DNA from: Pictodentalium vernedei
Taxonomy: Eukaryota; Mollusca; Scaphopoda; Dentaliida; Dentaliidae
Assembly: GCA_031216915.1 (NCBI GenBank)
Contig: CM062291.1
Span: 34,724,484-34,788,483, forward strand
Direction: 5' to 3'
DNA: 64,000 nt
Positions 1 through 12,424 of this stretch are shown one piece after another. The position numbers and the translations under genes were made by a program. Each line of letters begins with the position of its first letter. Position 1 is the first letter of the stretch. The notes beneath the pieces are model-generated. The model had not been told where the DNA came from, searched no databases, and saw nothing but the letters and a program-made list of their open reading frames with translations.

Positions 1-295
1 ATTATATATGTTATCAAAAATTTGATCAAATCAAGCCTGGATTGAGTAATTATAAAATTACAGATGTGGTGAGTTATATCAGTCATAATGGTAAATGTCA
101 TCAAAGATTTGATCAAATCAAGTGATTTCAATCTAGATATTCCTTCTTTTTCTTTCAGTACTTTCTTCTTCTACATACTTGTTCCTATCTATTTGGGCTG
201 CACGATATTCAAAACTGAATACCGGTGTCGGTATTCAAAAAAATACTGCGGTATTCCGGTATATCGAAAACTGTTCAGATATATGAACACAAGTA
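1..295. other. AT-rich flank with hAT-like end fragment
   Basis: No gene is seen. A segment from about 197 begins with GGGCTGCACGATATTC and continues with CGGTATT-type repeats. This resembles one end of the small GGGCTGCA-ended element at 14951-15109, so it is probably a truncated relative. Confidence 0.35.
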
Positions 296-548
296 CAGTA
301 GAATCCTCTTAATTGAATATCCATTTTGCCAGTGAAAATTATTCAATTAACAGGACTATACAATTAACAGGGATTTGGCCAGTTTCCTGTGTTCTGGAGG
401 TAAACTGAGCATTTATTCTATTATATCTTGTTTGACAGAGCTCATAGAGCTCTGTCAAACAAGGTATAATAGAATAAATGCCTTTATTGGATGTAGTGAG
501 GCCAAAAACATGGATAAATAAGGAGAATTTGGTGAGTGTCACAGTAAT

Positions 549-750
549 ATTTTTATACTGTACCAATGACCCAGACATAGCTGGTGCTAACTCTTAAAAT
601 ATAGGGCCAAACACAAATTTTGCCCCCCAATCCCCAAAATTTGCATCTAAAACTAAAGAAAACATGTCCTGAAAGGCCCTCCACACTTCGCCCCTACTGC
701 GCATGCGCTGTGTCAAGGACGTTCAGAAATTGGCGCCATTAATCATTCTA
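549..750 (+). repeat. left ITR of DIRS copy A
   Basis: Inverted partner of 14241-14468. It carries A-specific variants CCTGAAAGGCC and GCCATTAATCATTC, both also found (complemented) in the right ITR of A but not in B. Confidence 0.85.
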
Positions 751-1880
751 AGTTTGGCCCTTCATCAGTTAACATCTGACTGATCTTTGTGCTTTTAAAT
801 CTCAGTTTAAATGATGCCAGACACATAAATATTAGTGAAATGGTGATTCTAAGGAGGATAGAGAAGGAGGAGAGGAAAAGAATGTGTGACAGAATATTAT
901 CAGGGCTGTAACTTAAAATTTTTTATTGAAATTATGTTAAGTTACCTATTTTCAAGGCAGCAGCCATTTTGTTGTCATTCTGATTATTTAGTTACACTGT
1001 TTTTTTAAGTGTTTTCCTCTCTCCCTGTCCTTTAAGTTCCCCCTTGCTATTCTCCCATGCTTTTGGCATAGTTTCTGTAATTATTATTACTAAAATTTCT
1101 TGGGAGTTTTAGCTGAATAACAGAATGAATTCTGTTCTTTCCCCATGTTTACGTCTTCACCTACGGGTGGTTAGGCGTTGTGTTCTGCATCTACCATCTG
1201 ATGTTCTGCAGTTTCTTCCCTGGAAGTCTCTGTTTTGCATCAGATAGTGTATTTTTGGTAACTGATTTCGGGCCTGGGTGCCTGGAGTCTTATTTTAGTG
1301 TTTTTACACTCATTGTTTACATTTACAACAGCCCTCTGTGTGAGGGGGGGATTTCTAAATAATAATATCTTTATGTTATTTTAATCATAACTAGATACTT
1401 TATTATTGTTCGTAAGTGTTGAATAAATTGTTTAAAATATTTTTAAAATTTTTGTCCACACTTAGGCTTGGGATCCATTGGGGCTCAACGTTACTTTTCA
1501 GAAACTTGGGCTGTTCTGAAAAAATATTTTTTCAAAATATTTTGATTTCAATTATTTTTTCTATATTAATGGATCATATTATTATTATGTATTTTGATTG
1601 CCAGGGGTTAGTGCGAGTACCAGGACTTGTTTTCTTTTCACATTGAAAGGATATTGATCAATTGTTTTAAGAGAAAGTCTTCCTCTGACTTTATTATCAT
1701 TCTATATGTGGTCAGTGTACTCGCATTAACTCCTGTTCTGTATCGTATGATTTCGATGACAATATGGGAAGCGTATGTCACGGTATGTTGTTGGGGATTT
1801 GGACACTTCGGTCCTTTCCCCGCAGGGTCACTCTACTTTATCAATTTCTATTTCAGACGATCAAGATTAGGGTGATGTAT
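751..1880 (+). other. non-coding leader of DIRS copy A
   Basis: AT-rich, with only short ORFs. Copy B has the same stretch at 5026-6155 with a few indels and substitutions. It contains runs such as GTGAGGGGGGGATTTC. No recognisable domain. Confidence 0.5.
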
Positions 1881-1882
1881 CT

Positions 1883-2990
1883 GTGATGTCTTCCAACAGT
1901 GTGCCTCCGTCGTCACAATTAATGAAGGGCTAGCGGAAAAGTGCTCATGTAAATACGCCAATTGCCTAAGAGGACCCTAGTAGGTTCGACGGCCTTTGAC
2001 GTCCGCTAGCTCGCCCGGTGTAGCGTCCATTCACCGAATGGTTCGGCAGCCGGGTTCGTCCGTTGCGGTCTATAAGGAATTTTGGGGTGATGCGAGCACT
2101 ATAAATTAACTTAATGCACACCCAGTGATGGCGGATCGGAGGGAGAATGCAGGAAGCCTTTTAGTCCGGTTCATAGCTCGTTCCGGTCCATCCGGACGGC
2201 AAGCGAGAGAGGCCCCTCTCTCGTTCAACAACATCTGGCCCCAGATGTTGTGGTACAAAATGTGTCGCAAGCGGAGCATACGTCCGTCGCTCGGGACGCT
2301 CCGTTGTATAGGCAGTCCGCTGAGACTGCTAAGGCTTCCTCTTCTCGTCAGCGCACACGACCGCACCTTGGCTGCGTGACCGCCGATATATTACCAGCTT
2401 CGCCGATCAAGGATTCTTCGGCGACCAGGTCACACCATCCGGTAGCCAGGGACACGAGGCCTGCAGACTCCGGACGTTCGCATAGGAAGTGTGCGGGAGT
2501 CAACGTACACGGAGCTTCCGGCGGCAATGCATCGTAAGACCGCTACTGCACAGGCCTCGGGAACGGACGTGCTTTCCTTAATAGCACAGTTTATCGCAGC
2601 ATCCCAGCATCAACTGAATCTGTCGCATATATTTTATCCGACGATGCTGGGTCGGGACGCTCCGCGGAAGCGGGTACGGACGTCCGAAAGTTTCATCCGG
2701 TCCGACGGGATACCGAAAGGGATTCGGAGGATTTCGAGCTTTCCCTTTCGGAACAACATATGCTGTTGTGTATGTCATCTGACTTGGTCTTCTACAGCTT
2801 CTTTCGTCGGACCAGAATGCTGCGATGCCGGATAAGAAACTGATAGCGTCGGTGGACTTAGAAATTTTTGGTTCGGTTCAGGGACATCGTCCCTCAGTTC
2901 CGACATAGTCCAATAATGTCACACAAACTTTCGAATTATTGAACGACACTATATATATTATTATTTTATGCTTGCTATCCAAGCATTTCT
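1883..2990 (+). pseudogene. gag-like module 1 of copy A
   Basis: GC-richer stretch with short overlapping ORFs in different frames, e.g. 2491-2835. It matches the following module (3010-4130) over its whole length, from GTGCCTC(C/T)GTCGTCA to a TATATAT run. Its place between the leader and RNase H makes it the likely gag region. No retroviral-type motif is seen, so gag is inferred from position only. Confidence 0.5.
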
Positions 2991-3009
2991 GGTTTCTTGT
3001 TCGAAGAGT

Positions 3010-4130
3010 TATGGAGATGTCTTTCAAAAGTGTGCCTCTGTCGTCATAGTTAATGAAGAGTTAGCGGCAATAAGTGCTCATGGAATATGTCTATCGCCTA
3101 CGGAGTGACATTCGCTAGCTCACCCGGTGTAGCGTACATTCATCGAATGGTTCGGCTGCCGCGTTCGTCCGTTGCGGTCTAGGAAGGAGATTTGGGTGAT
3201 GCGAGCACTTTAATTACTTTAGTACTCACCCAGTGACGGCAGATTGAGGACAGATCGGAGGAAGCCTGTTAGTCCGGTTCCTGGCTTGTCCAGGTCCGTC
3301 CGGGCTGTGAGCGAGAGAGGTCCCTCTCTCGCCCAACAACATAGGGGACCGCATGTTGTGGTTCAGATATTTTACATTCGGAGCATATGTCCGTTGGTCG
3401 GGACGCTCCGTTATATTGACAGTCCGAGAGACTGTCTTTAATGCTTCCTCATCCTCACAGCAGGGCACACGACCGCACATTGGCTACGTGACCTCGAGTA
3501 TCCGATCAGTTTCGGCATTCAGTGATTCCACGGCGAATAGGTCGCGCCATCCGGTAGCCAAGGGACACGAGGCCTATACACTCCGTTCGCTCGCATATTG
3601 GAAGTATGCACGGGGTAACGATCACGGAGCTTCCAGCGGCAATGCATCGTAAGACCGCTTCTCCTCAGGCCTCAGTGACGGACGTGCTATCCGAGTTAGC
3701 ACAGTTGTTTCGCAGCATCCCAGCAATTGACAGTTTCTCGGTCGAATCAGGAATTATCCGACGGCGCTGGGTCGGTGTGGTCTGCGGTTGCATCAGCTAC
3801 GGACGACCGAACGCTTTATAGGGTCCGACAGGATGGCGAAAGGGTTTCGAAAGATTTCGAGTTTTCCCTTTAGTAGTATTGGAAGATGCCTTTCATATCT
3901 TCTGGCATTATCTTCCAGTGATTATTATTTCGGACTTCATTGCTGCGATCTTGGATAAGAGACTTATAGCGTCATTGGACTCCGATTTTTCGATCGGTTC
4001 AGGGACATTGTCCCTGACTTACCGACGCAGTCCAATATTGTCATTACAACATGTGTTTTATTTTTCGACGCTATATATATATATATATATACAAGCCTGC
4101 TACTAAGCATGATAGTTTAGTTTCTTGTCC
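3010..4130 (+). pseudogene. gag-like module 2 of copy A
   Basis: Diverged tandem duplicate of 1883-2990. It ends with a (TA)n run at about 4070-4094. Frames are broken; the longest ORFs are about 100 residues. Confidence 0.5.
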
Positions 4131-4617
4131 GCGTTGCTCATTTCTGCCATTTTATCATTTATACAAATAGTTTATTTTGGCAGAGCAGGGTATACCGAGA
4201 GTTCATATGCGTCTAGACGGTGTGATTAAAGACTGCATATATTCTTTTTCGCCGTTTATGTCTTTTCCAATTTCAATGTTGGGAACGACATTATGTATAG
4301 TAGACTTAACTTAGACGCTTTATTATACGTAATCCGCCTTACTGAGGCGTTATCATTACGTCTTCAAGAAAAGATTTACGGGATATTATTCTCAATGTAA
4401 TTTCTTTTGAGGGCAGTTGTTTGTTAACGTATAACTCCGCCCTTCAGTGGCTGATTGGAGTTAGTTAGACATGACACAGCCCTAGCTACATCCACACGCG
4501 TGGATAGTAAGGTTAAGAACTCTCTCAGAGTCGCTTCGTTCTCGGAGGAGCTTCTCTTCGACGGCAACTTTTCAGCAATCCATGAATTGCTCGATTTACA
4601 CGTTCTCTTGTGTATCT
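4131..4617 (+). other. AT-rich spacer of copy A where reverse transcriptase is expected
   Basis: In DIRS elements the reverse transcriptase lies directly before RNase H. This ~490-bp interval (8491-8980 in copy B) is too short for one. No YLDD-type or RIDL-type motif is seen on either strand, so an internal deletion is likely. Confidence 0.5.
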
Positions 4618-4823
4618 AGTGTTACAAGAGATTCAGACTGGGGCAAACATTCGGTGGTTGACTCAGAGAGTGCCGCCGCAGTTGCCGGACCCGAGTGTGG
4701 CTGTTATGACGGTTGCCAGTCAAACAGATTGGGATATAATACTGATCCCTACGGATTCGAAGTGCCAGGGTCTTTGGGTTCCGCAGTCTTTTAGCAATCA
4801 GTTTAACTTCCGCGGAATAATGT
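4618..4823 (+). pseudogene. RNase H remnant, 5' part (copy A)
   Basis: One frame reads QLPDPSVAVMTVASQTDWD, which fits the DIRS RNase H pattern around the first catalytic Asp (T-x-D-A-S-x-x-G-W-G type), followed by KCQGLWVPQSF. Copy B interrupts it at 4823. The expected Asp is shifted or lost (TVAS in place of TDAS). Confidence 0.6.
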
Positions 4824-5025
4824 ATTTTTATACTGTACCAATGACCCAGACATAGCTGGTGCTAACTCTTAAAATATAGGGCCAAACACAAATTTTGCCC
4901 CCCAATCCCCAAAATTTGCATCTAAAACTAAAGAAAACATGTCCTGAGAGGCCCTCCACACTTCGCCCCTACTGCGCATGCGCAGTGTCAAGGACGTTCC
5001 GAAATTGGCGCCATTTATCATTCTA
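4824..5025 (+). repeat. left ITR of DIRS copy B
   Basis: Inverted partner of 11594-11821. It has the B-specific variants CCTGAGAGGCC and GCCATTTATCATTC. Confidence 0.85.
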
Positions 5026-6157
5026 AGTTTGGCCCTTCATCAGTTAACATCTGACTGATCTTTGTGCTTTTAAATCTCAGTTTAAATGATGCCAGACACA
5101 TAAATATTAGTGAAATGGTGATTCTAAGGAGGATAGAAAAGGAGGAGAGGAAAAGAATGTGTGACAGAATATTATCAGGGCTGTAACTTAAAATTTTTTA
5201 ATGAAATTATGTTAAGTTACCTATTTTCAAGGCAGCAGCCATTTTGTTGTCATTCTGATTATTTAGTTACACTGTTTTTACAAGTGTTTTTCCTCTCTCC
5301 CTGTCCTTTAAGTTCCCCCTTGCTATTCTCCCATGCTTTTGGCATAATTTCTGTAATTATTATTACTAAAATTTCTTGGGAGTTTAGCTGTATAACAGAA
5401 TGAATTCTGTTCTTTCCCCATGTTTACGTCTTCACCTACGGGTGGTTAGGCGTTGTGTTCTGCATCTACCATCTGATGTTCTGCAGTTTCTTCCCTGGAA
5501 GTCTCTGTTTTGCATCAGATGGTGTATTTTTGGTAACTGATTTCGGGCCTGGGTGCCTGGAGTCTTATTTTAGTGTTTTTACACTCATTGTTTACATTTA
5601 CAACAGCCCTCTGTGTGAGGGGGGGATTTCTAAATAATAATATCTTTATGTTATTTCAATCATAACTAGATACATTATTATTGTTCGTAAGTGTTGAATA
5701 AATTGTTTAAAATATTTTTAAAATTTTTGTCCACACTTAGGCTTGGGATCCATTGGGGCTCAACGTTACTTTTCAGAAACTTGGGCTGTTCTGAAAAAAT
5801 ATTTTTTCAAAATATTTTGATTTCAATTATTTTTTCTATATTAATGGATCATATTATTATTATGTATTTTGATTGCCAGGGGTTAGTGCGAGTACCAGGA
5901 CTTGTTTTCTTTTCACATTGAAAGGATATTGATCAATTGTTTTAAGAGGAAGTCTTCCTCTGACCTTATTATCATTCTATATGTGGTCAGTGTACTCGCA
6001 TTAACTCCGGTTCTGTATCGTATGATTTCGATGACAATATGGGAAGCGTATGTCACAGTATGTTGTTGGGGATTTGGACACTCCGGTCCTTTCCCCGCAG
6101 GGTCACTCTACTTTATCAATTTCTATTTCAGACGATCAAGATTAGGGTGATGTATCT

Positions 6158-7430
6158 GTGATGTCTTCCAACAGTGTGCCTCCGTCGTCACAATTAATGA
6201 AGGGCTAGCGGAAAAGTGCTCATGTAATACGCCAATTGCCTAAGAGGACCCTAGTAGGTTCGACGGCCTTTGACGTCCGCTAGCTCGCCCGGTGTAGCGT
6301 CCATTCACCGAATGGTTCGGCAGCCGGGTTCGTCCGTTGCGGTCTAGAAGGAATTTTGGGGTGATGCGAGCACTATAAAATTAACTTAATGCACACCCAG
6401 TGACGGCGGATCGGAGGGAGAACGGAGGAAGCCTTTTAGTCCGGTTCATAGCTCGTTCCGGTCCATCCGGACGGCAAGCGAGAGAGGCCCCTCTCTCGTT
6501 CAACAACATCTGGCCCCAGATGTTGTGGTACAAATGTGTCGTTAGCGGAGCATACGTCCGTCGCTCGGGACGCTCCGTTGTATAGGCAGTCCGCTGAGAC
6601 TGCTAAGGCTTCCTCTTCTCGTCAGCGCACACGACCGCACCTTGGCTGCGTGACCGCCGATATATTACCAGCTTCGCCGATCAAGGATTCTTCGGCGACC
6701 AGGTCACACCATCCGGCAGCCAGGGATTCGAGACCGATGGACTCCGGACGTTCGCATAGGAAAAGTATGCGGGAGCCATCTGATGCGGAGCTGCCCTCGG
6801 CGAAGCAGCGATAGACTGCGCCTCCGCAGGTCTCGTCGCCGGACATTCTTGTGCACATAGCACAGCTTATCGCAGCATCCCAGCAGCCAACAGAAACGGT
6901 GTCGGATCGAGAATTATCCGACAGCGCTGGGTCGGTAGCCGGGGACTCGAGGCCTGCAGACTCCGGACGTTCGCATAGGAAGTATGCGGGAGTCAACGTA
7001 CACGGAGCTTCCAGCGGCAATGCATCGTAAGTCCGCTACTGCACAGGCCTCGGGAACGGACGTGCTTTCCTTAATAGCACAGTTTATCGCAGCATCCCAG
7101 CATCAACTGAATCTGTCGCATATATTTTATCCGACGATGCTGGGTCGGGACGCTCCGCGGAAGCGGGTACGGACGTCCGAAAGTTTCATCCGGTCCGACG
7201 GGATACCGAAAGGGATTCGGTGGATTTCAAGCTTTCCCTTTCGGAACAACATATGCTGCGATGCCGGATAAGAAACTGATAGCGTCGGTGGACTTAGAAA
7301 TTTTTGGTTCGGTTCAGGGACATCGTCCCTCAGTTCCGACATAGTCCAATAATGTCACACAAACTTTCGAATTATTGAACGACGCTATATATATTATTAT
7401 TTTATGCTTGCTATCCAAGCATTTCTGGTT
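6158..7430 (+). pseudogene. gag-like module 1 of copy B
   Basis: Counterpart of 1883-2990 but with about 230 extra bases (about 6715-6945). These are a diverged repeat of the adjacent segment around CTCCGGACGTTCGCATAGGA. Either A lost or B gained this segment by recombination between short repeats. Confidence 0.5.
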
Positions 7431-7447
7431 TCTTGTTCGAAGAGTTA

Positions 7448-8490
7448 TGGAGATGTCTTTCAAAAGTGTGCCTCTGTCGTCATAGTTAATGAAGAGTTAG
7501 CGGCAATAAGTGCTCATGGAATATGTCTATCGCTTACGGAGTGACATTCGCTAGCTCACCCGGTGTAGCGTACATTCATCGAATGGTTCGGCTGTCGGGT
7601 TCGTCCGTTGCGGTCTAGGAAGGAGATTTGGGTGATGCGAGCACTTTAATTACTTTAGTACTCACCCAGTGACGGCAGATTGAGGACAGATCGGAGGAAG
7701 CCAACAACATAGGGGACCGCATGTTGTGGTTCAGATATTTTACATTCGGAGCATATGTCCGTTGCTCGGGACGCTCCGTTATATTGACAGTCCGAGAGAC
7801 TGTCTTTAATGCTTCCTCATCCTCACAGCAGGGCACACGACCGCACATTGGCTACGTGACCTCGAGTATCCGATCAGTTTCGGCATTCAGTGATTCCACA
7901 GCGAATAGGTCGCGCCATCCGGTAGCCAAGGGACACGAGGCCTATACACTCCGTTCGCTCGCATATTGGAAGTATGCACGGGGTAACGATCTCGGAGCTT
8001 CCTGCGGCAATGCATCGTAAGACCGCTGCTCCTCAGGCCTCAGTGACGGACGTGCTATCCGAGTTAGCACAGTTGTTTCGCAGCATCCCAGCAATTGACG
8101 GTTTCTCGGTCGAATCAGGAATTATCCGACGGCGCTGGGTCGGTGCGGTCCGCGGTTGCATCAAGCTACGGACGACCGAACGCTTTATAGGGTCCGACAG
8201 GATGGCGAAAGGGATTCGAAAGATTTCGAGTTTTCCCTTTAGTAGTATCGGAAGATGCCTTTCATATCTTCTGGCATTTCTTCCAGTGATTATTTTTCGG
8301 ACTTCATTGCTGCGATCTTGGATAAGAGACTTATAGCGTCATTGGACTCGGATTTTTCGATCGGTACAGGGACTTTGTCCCTGACTTACCGACGCAGTCC
8401 AATATTGTCATTACAACATGTGTTTTATTTTTCGACGCTATATATTTATATATATATACAAGACGGCTACTAAGCATGATAGTTTAGTTT
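7448..8490 (+). pseudogene. gag-like module 2 of copy B
   Basis: Counterpart of 3010-4130. It lacks about 70 bases present in A near 3270-3335. It ends with a TATATA run at about 8437-8458. Confidence 0.5.
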
Positions 8491-8979
8491 CTTGTCCGCG
8501 TGGCTCATTTCTGCCATTTTATCTTTTTTTACATATAGTTTATTTTGGCAGAGCAGGGCATACCGAGAGTTCATATGCGTCTAGACGGTGTGATTAAAGA
8601 CTGCATATATTCTTTTTCACCGTTTATGTCTTTTCCAATTTCAATGTTGGGAACGACATTATGTATATTAGACTTAACTTAGACGCTTTATTATACGTAA
8701 TCCGCCTTACTGAGGCGTTATCATTACGTCTTCAAGAAAAGATTTACGGGATATTATTCTCAATGTAATTTCTTTTGAGGGCAGTAGTTTGTTCACGTAT
8801 AACTCCGCCCTTCAGTGGCTGATTGGAGTTGGTTAGACGTGATGCAGCCCTAGCTACATCCACGCGTGGATAGTAGGTTAAGAACTCTCTCAGAGTCGCT
8901 TCGTTCTCGGAGGAGCTTCTCTTCGACGGCAACTTTCCGGCAATCCATGAATTGCTTGATTTATACATTCTCTTGTCTA

Positions 8980-9500
8980 TCTAGTGTTACAAGTGATTCA
9001 GACTGGGGCAAACATTCGGTGGTTGACTCAGAGAGTGCCGCCGCAGTTGCCGGACCCGAGTGTGGCTGTTATGACGGTTGCCAGTCAAACAGATTGGGAT
9101 ATATACTGATCCCTACGGATTCGAAGTGCCAGGGTCTTTGGGTTCCGCAGTCTTTTAGCTATCAGTTAACTTCCGCGGAATAATGTTTTTTAGGCTTGCT
9201 TTATGTCATTGCATGAACATTATTCAGAAACGCATGCCCAAATTCCTGTCCTTTAATTCGACAGTAGTGGCGTATCTCCGGAACCAGGGAGGCACTCTTT
9301 CGTTTCCGTTATTCAATTTAATGGAAAGAATCCGTCTGTTGGTTATAGTACACCAAGTTCAGTTTTGGTCCGTCATATTCTGGGTCGTCTGATTGTTTTA
9401 TCGCACTCCCGTTCTCTTACGGGTCGCTTGTTGCTGTCAGAATGGACTCTCAACAAACAAGTATTCAATCAGATTTGCTATCTATGGGAGCGCCCAATGA
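8980..9500 (+). pseudogene. RNase H remnant (copy B)
   Basis: Translated pieces in two frames read VAVMTVASQTDW, then STVVAYLRNQGGTLSF (9258-9305), then VRHILGRLIVL and SEWTLNKQVFNQICYLW (to about 9490). They align by eye with DNSTVVAYIWNQGSTHS and VRHIPGRLNVLADSLS of the DIRS element at 34 kb. These are the RNase H domain and the region after it. Frameshifts separate the pieces. Confidence 0.7.
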
Positions 9501-9789
9501 TGTTTTATTTATGACACAGCTGGCTAATCAATTGCAGACGTATGTGTTGGCTTGTCCAGATCTCTGAGCTAATACTGTTAACGCTCTATTGATCTATAGG
9601 ACAGAATGATAGGATACGCGTATCCTCCGGCGCTGTTGTTTTTAGCAGGTATTGCTAAGATAAACAACCACAATACATTTCTGTTGATAGCATCTCTATC
9701 TTCACAGAGATCATGAGTAATTTACTCTCTTGTCTACTGTGGATCTTAACGTGAAATCTTCCTCTATGTGAGGATCTTTTTTCACTGGG

Positions 9790-10850
9790 TAAATCGTGTC
9801 ATCTTTATCACAACCAGCAAGGTCGCAACCTTCATGTATTCCGTTGTGTGGTCCGTATTGCATTGTAAGCACTGTACTGGACGAGCTTTGGACGCGATTT
9901 CTTACTATAGGAGATCCTCTTCTTCGCTATTCTATGCGACTAAAGTGGAGGCTCTTCCGTCGTGGTGTAGGGATCATTATGTTCATATGGTTGATCCCTC
10001 CATACTACTCATTGCTATTTTTTAGTATACTTGTTTCACAAGATCTACTGCAGCCTGTTGTTATTTAGGTTATAGGTTTATGTTACCTCATACCTATGCA
10101 CTCTACGATAGTTTACAATTGAGTCTTTTGTCTCTTTATCTAAGTCAGTTAGTAACTTTTTGATAAATAGACTTAGAATCTTTAGATTAAATCCCTATAC
10201 GGATTTTAACTTCAGGTTCTTATTTAGCTAAGTAATCATTTGAGCCTCTGGAAACAGTAGTTTTCAAATTCTGACCTTTTAGACAGTAATTCTGTTGGTT
10301 TCTCTTTTACTGTAGAGTCAGTGAGTTTCATGCACTATCGATGGATGATTTTCACTTTCATAGTTTCGGAATCAATACTTCCGTTACTATTTAGGTTGGA
10401 TTGTTGCATAGAGTTAGGCTCCTATTATCCGGAACCTATTATTTTAAGGTCCTTCCGTCTTCGTATGGGCATAGGCCTTTACTCTTTCCGGGTACAGTTT
10501 ATGTATTTATAAACAGATATCTGTTTATTACAAGGGCGTAAGCTTCTTCTGTCTTTGATGTCTAGTAGAAGGACGTTACGCTCCATTTTATTGTTAATGG
10601 ATTCTATTAACTAGCGTACTGCTTATGGTATATCATTGGCTTAGCAGTTGTGCTTAAGATTTCGGCTCATGAAGTAAGAGTTCTTCTACTTCTTGGGCTT
10701 ACATTAATAGTGTTCTATTATAGATTTTTGAAGGCTGCTCATTGCGCTCAGCCATCCATTCATGAATTTTATCTCAGAAATATCGAGTCCATTTCTGGAG
10801 GCCTCTATTGTTAGGTCTATTATCTACTGCTCAGAATGTCATTCACTTAA
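9790..10850 (+). pseudogene. tyrosine recombinase remnant (copy B)
   Basis: The N-terminal SAM-like part reads KVEALPSWCRDHYVH..VDPS followed by FLVYLFHK (about 9945-10035). The first catalytic Arg sits in CRVSEFHALS (Arg codon 10314-10316). The second box SAHEVR keeps His and Arg (10668-10670 and 10677-10679), and the nucleophile lies in HEFYLRN (Tyr 10770-10772). This enzyme would integrate the circular DIRS DNA. Stops and frameshifts (e.g. after 10068) make it a pseudogene, but all four catalytic residues I can place are retained. Confidence 0.72.
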
Positions 10851-11433
10851 CAGTTGCTACTATAGCTAGGTAGGCTGTCTGTTTCGGCAGTGTCTCCGTT
10901 CGGCTGCCCTCTTCGCTCTGGGCTATTTGACCCAGGGCAAGAAAAAGGGGGGGGGGAGGGTGTTCCCTTGGGTCACCTGTTTTTACTATGAAAACAAGGG
11001 GATACCTCCTCCGGAGTTAGTAATTCTGAGCTGTTATTGGGATGGTTGTTTAGTGAGAAGTTTAAGTTTATAAAATTCATTCAAGTCTTAGTTTTTAAAG
11101 TATAGCTTTTGAATATTGCATATGTCAACGGACATGATTATGCAATTCTCACACACTTTTAGGAGTATAAGAGTCTCTATTCTCTAGACTTACTTTATTA
11201 TGGGCTTACTTTAAAAATTATTAGTATAAGGATTATTGGATATTAATAGAGTACATGGATGTATGAAGCTCAATTTTTGGAAGGTGTTGTATCTTTCTAA
11301 TTTATCATAAATAAGAAAGATACATGTAAGGCCTATTACTTCTTTTCCCTACAGGGGATGACTCTATTTTATTTTATTGAGCGTATTCCATTTTGCTCTA
11401 TGTCCTTGGCCCTCCAGCCTTTTTACTATTCAG
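10851..11433 (+). other. 3' non-coding part of copy B with G-run
   Basis: AT-rich, with a run of G near 10946-10958 that is longer in copy A (13585-13601). A short hairpin, TTATCATAAATAAGAAAGATA, lies before the internal complementary region. No coding signal. Confidence 0.4.
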
Positions 11434-11519
11434 CTATGTCTGGGTCATTGGTACAGTATAAAAATGTTAAAAAATTTATAGTAATTTATATATTTTTTAT
11501 ACTTACCAATGACCCAGAC
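11434..11519 (+). repeat. internal complementary region of copy B
   Basis: Reads as the complement of the left terminus (GTCATTGGTACAGTATAAAAAT) fused to the complement of the right terminus (GTTAAAAAATTTATAG...). In DIRS elements such a region templates restoration of both ends through a circular intermediate. Its presence fixes both element boundaries. Confidence 0.85.
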
Positions 11520-11593
11520 GGGGATGGCCCTCCCAGGAGTTGGGAACTCTTGCCTCCCCGCTGAGTACATAGCGCTTACCAGGCACTGGTTAT

Positions 11594-11821
11594 TAGAATG
11601 ATAAATGGCGCCAATTTCGGAACGTCCTTGACACTGCGCATACGCAGTAGGGGCGAAGTGTGGAGGGCCTCTCAGGACATGTTTTCTTTAGTTTTAGATG
11701 CAAATTTTGGGGATTGGGGGGCAAAATTTGTGTTTGGCCCTATATTTTAAGAGTTAGCACCAGCTATGTCTGGGTCATTGGTAAGTATAAAAAATATATA
11801 AATTACTATAAATTTTTTAAC
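11594..11821 (-). repeat. right ITR of DIRS copy B
   Basis: Complement of 4824-5025 and identical at the B-specific sites. Beyond the shared part the outermost ~45 bases (GTAAGTATAAAAAATATA...) are unique to this end, as is usual for DIRS termini. Confidence 0.85.
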
Positions 11822-12140
11822 TTTTTAGGCTTGCTTTATGTCATTGCATGAACATTATTCAGAAACGCATGCCCAAATTCCTGTCCTTTAATTCGACAGA
11901 AGTGGCGTATCTCCGGAACCAGGGAGGCACTCTTTCGTTTCCATTATTCAATTTAATGGAAAGAATCCGTCTGTTGGTTATAGTACACCAAGTTCAGTTT
12001 TGGTCCGTCATATTCCGGGTCGTCTGATTGTTTTATCGGACTCCCGTTCTCTTACGGGTCGCTTGTTGCTGTCAGAATGGACTCTCAACAAACAAGTATT
12101 CAATCAGATTTGCTATCTATGGGAGCGCCCAATGATGATT
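11822..12140 (+). pseudogene. RNase H remnant, 3' part (copy A)
   Basis: Resumes copy A directly after copy B with TTTTTAGGCTTGC. It encodes the same broken RNase H pieces as 9186-9500 (VAYLRNQGGTLSF, then SEWTLNKQVFNQICYLW). Confidence 0.7.
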
Positions 12141-12424
12141 TATTTATGACACAGCTTGCTAATCAATTGCAGACGTATGTGTTGGCTTGTCCAGATCTCT
12201 GAGCTAATATTGTTAACGCTCTATTGATCTATAGGACGGAATGATAGGATACGCGTATCCTCCGGCGCTGTTGTTTTAGCAGGTATTGCTAAGATAAACA
12301 ACCACAATACATTTCTATTGATAGCATCTCTATCTTCACAGAGATCATGAGTAATTTACTCTCTTGTCTACTGTGGGTCTTAACGTGAAATCTTCCTCTA
12401 TGTGAGGATCTTTTTCACTGGGTA

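Larger units (their letters stand above)
4824..11821 (+). mobile_element. DIRS-like retrotransposon copy B, inserted in copy A
   Basis: About 7.0 kb, over 95 percent similar by eye to copy A along its length. The left flank ...AATAATGT and right flank TTTTTAGGC... join to give exactly the uninterrupted sequence found inside B itself near 9176-9192. The insertion is therefore clean, with no target duplication. The ends are fixed independently by the internal complementary region (11434-11519), which joins the complements of both termini. Content in order: ITR, non-coding leader, two gag-like modules, RNase H remnant, tyrosine recombinase remnant, internal complementary region, ITR. Confidence 0.88.
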
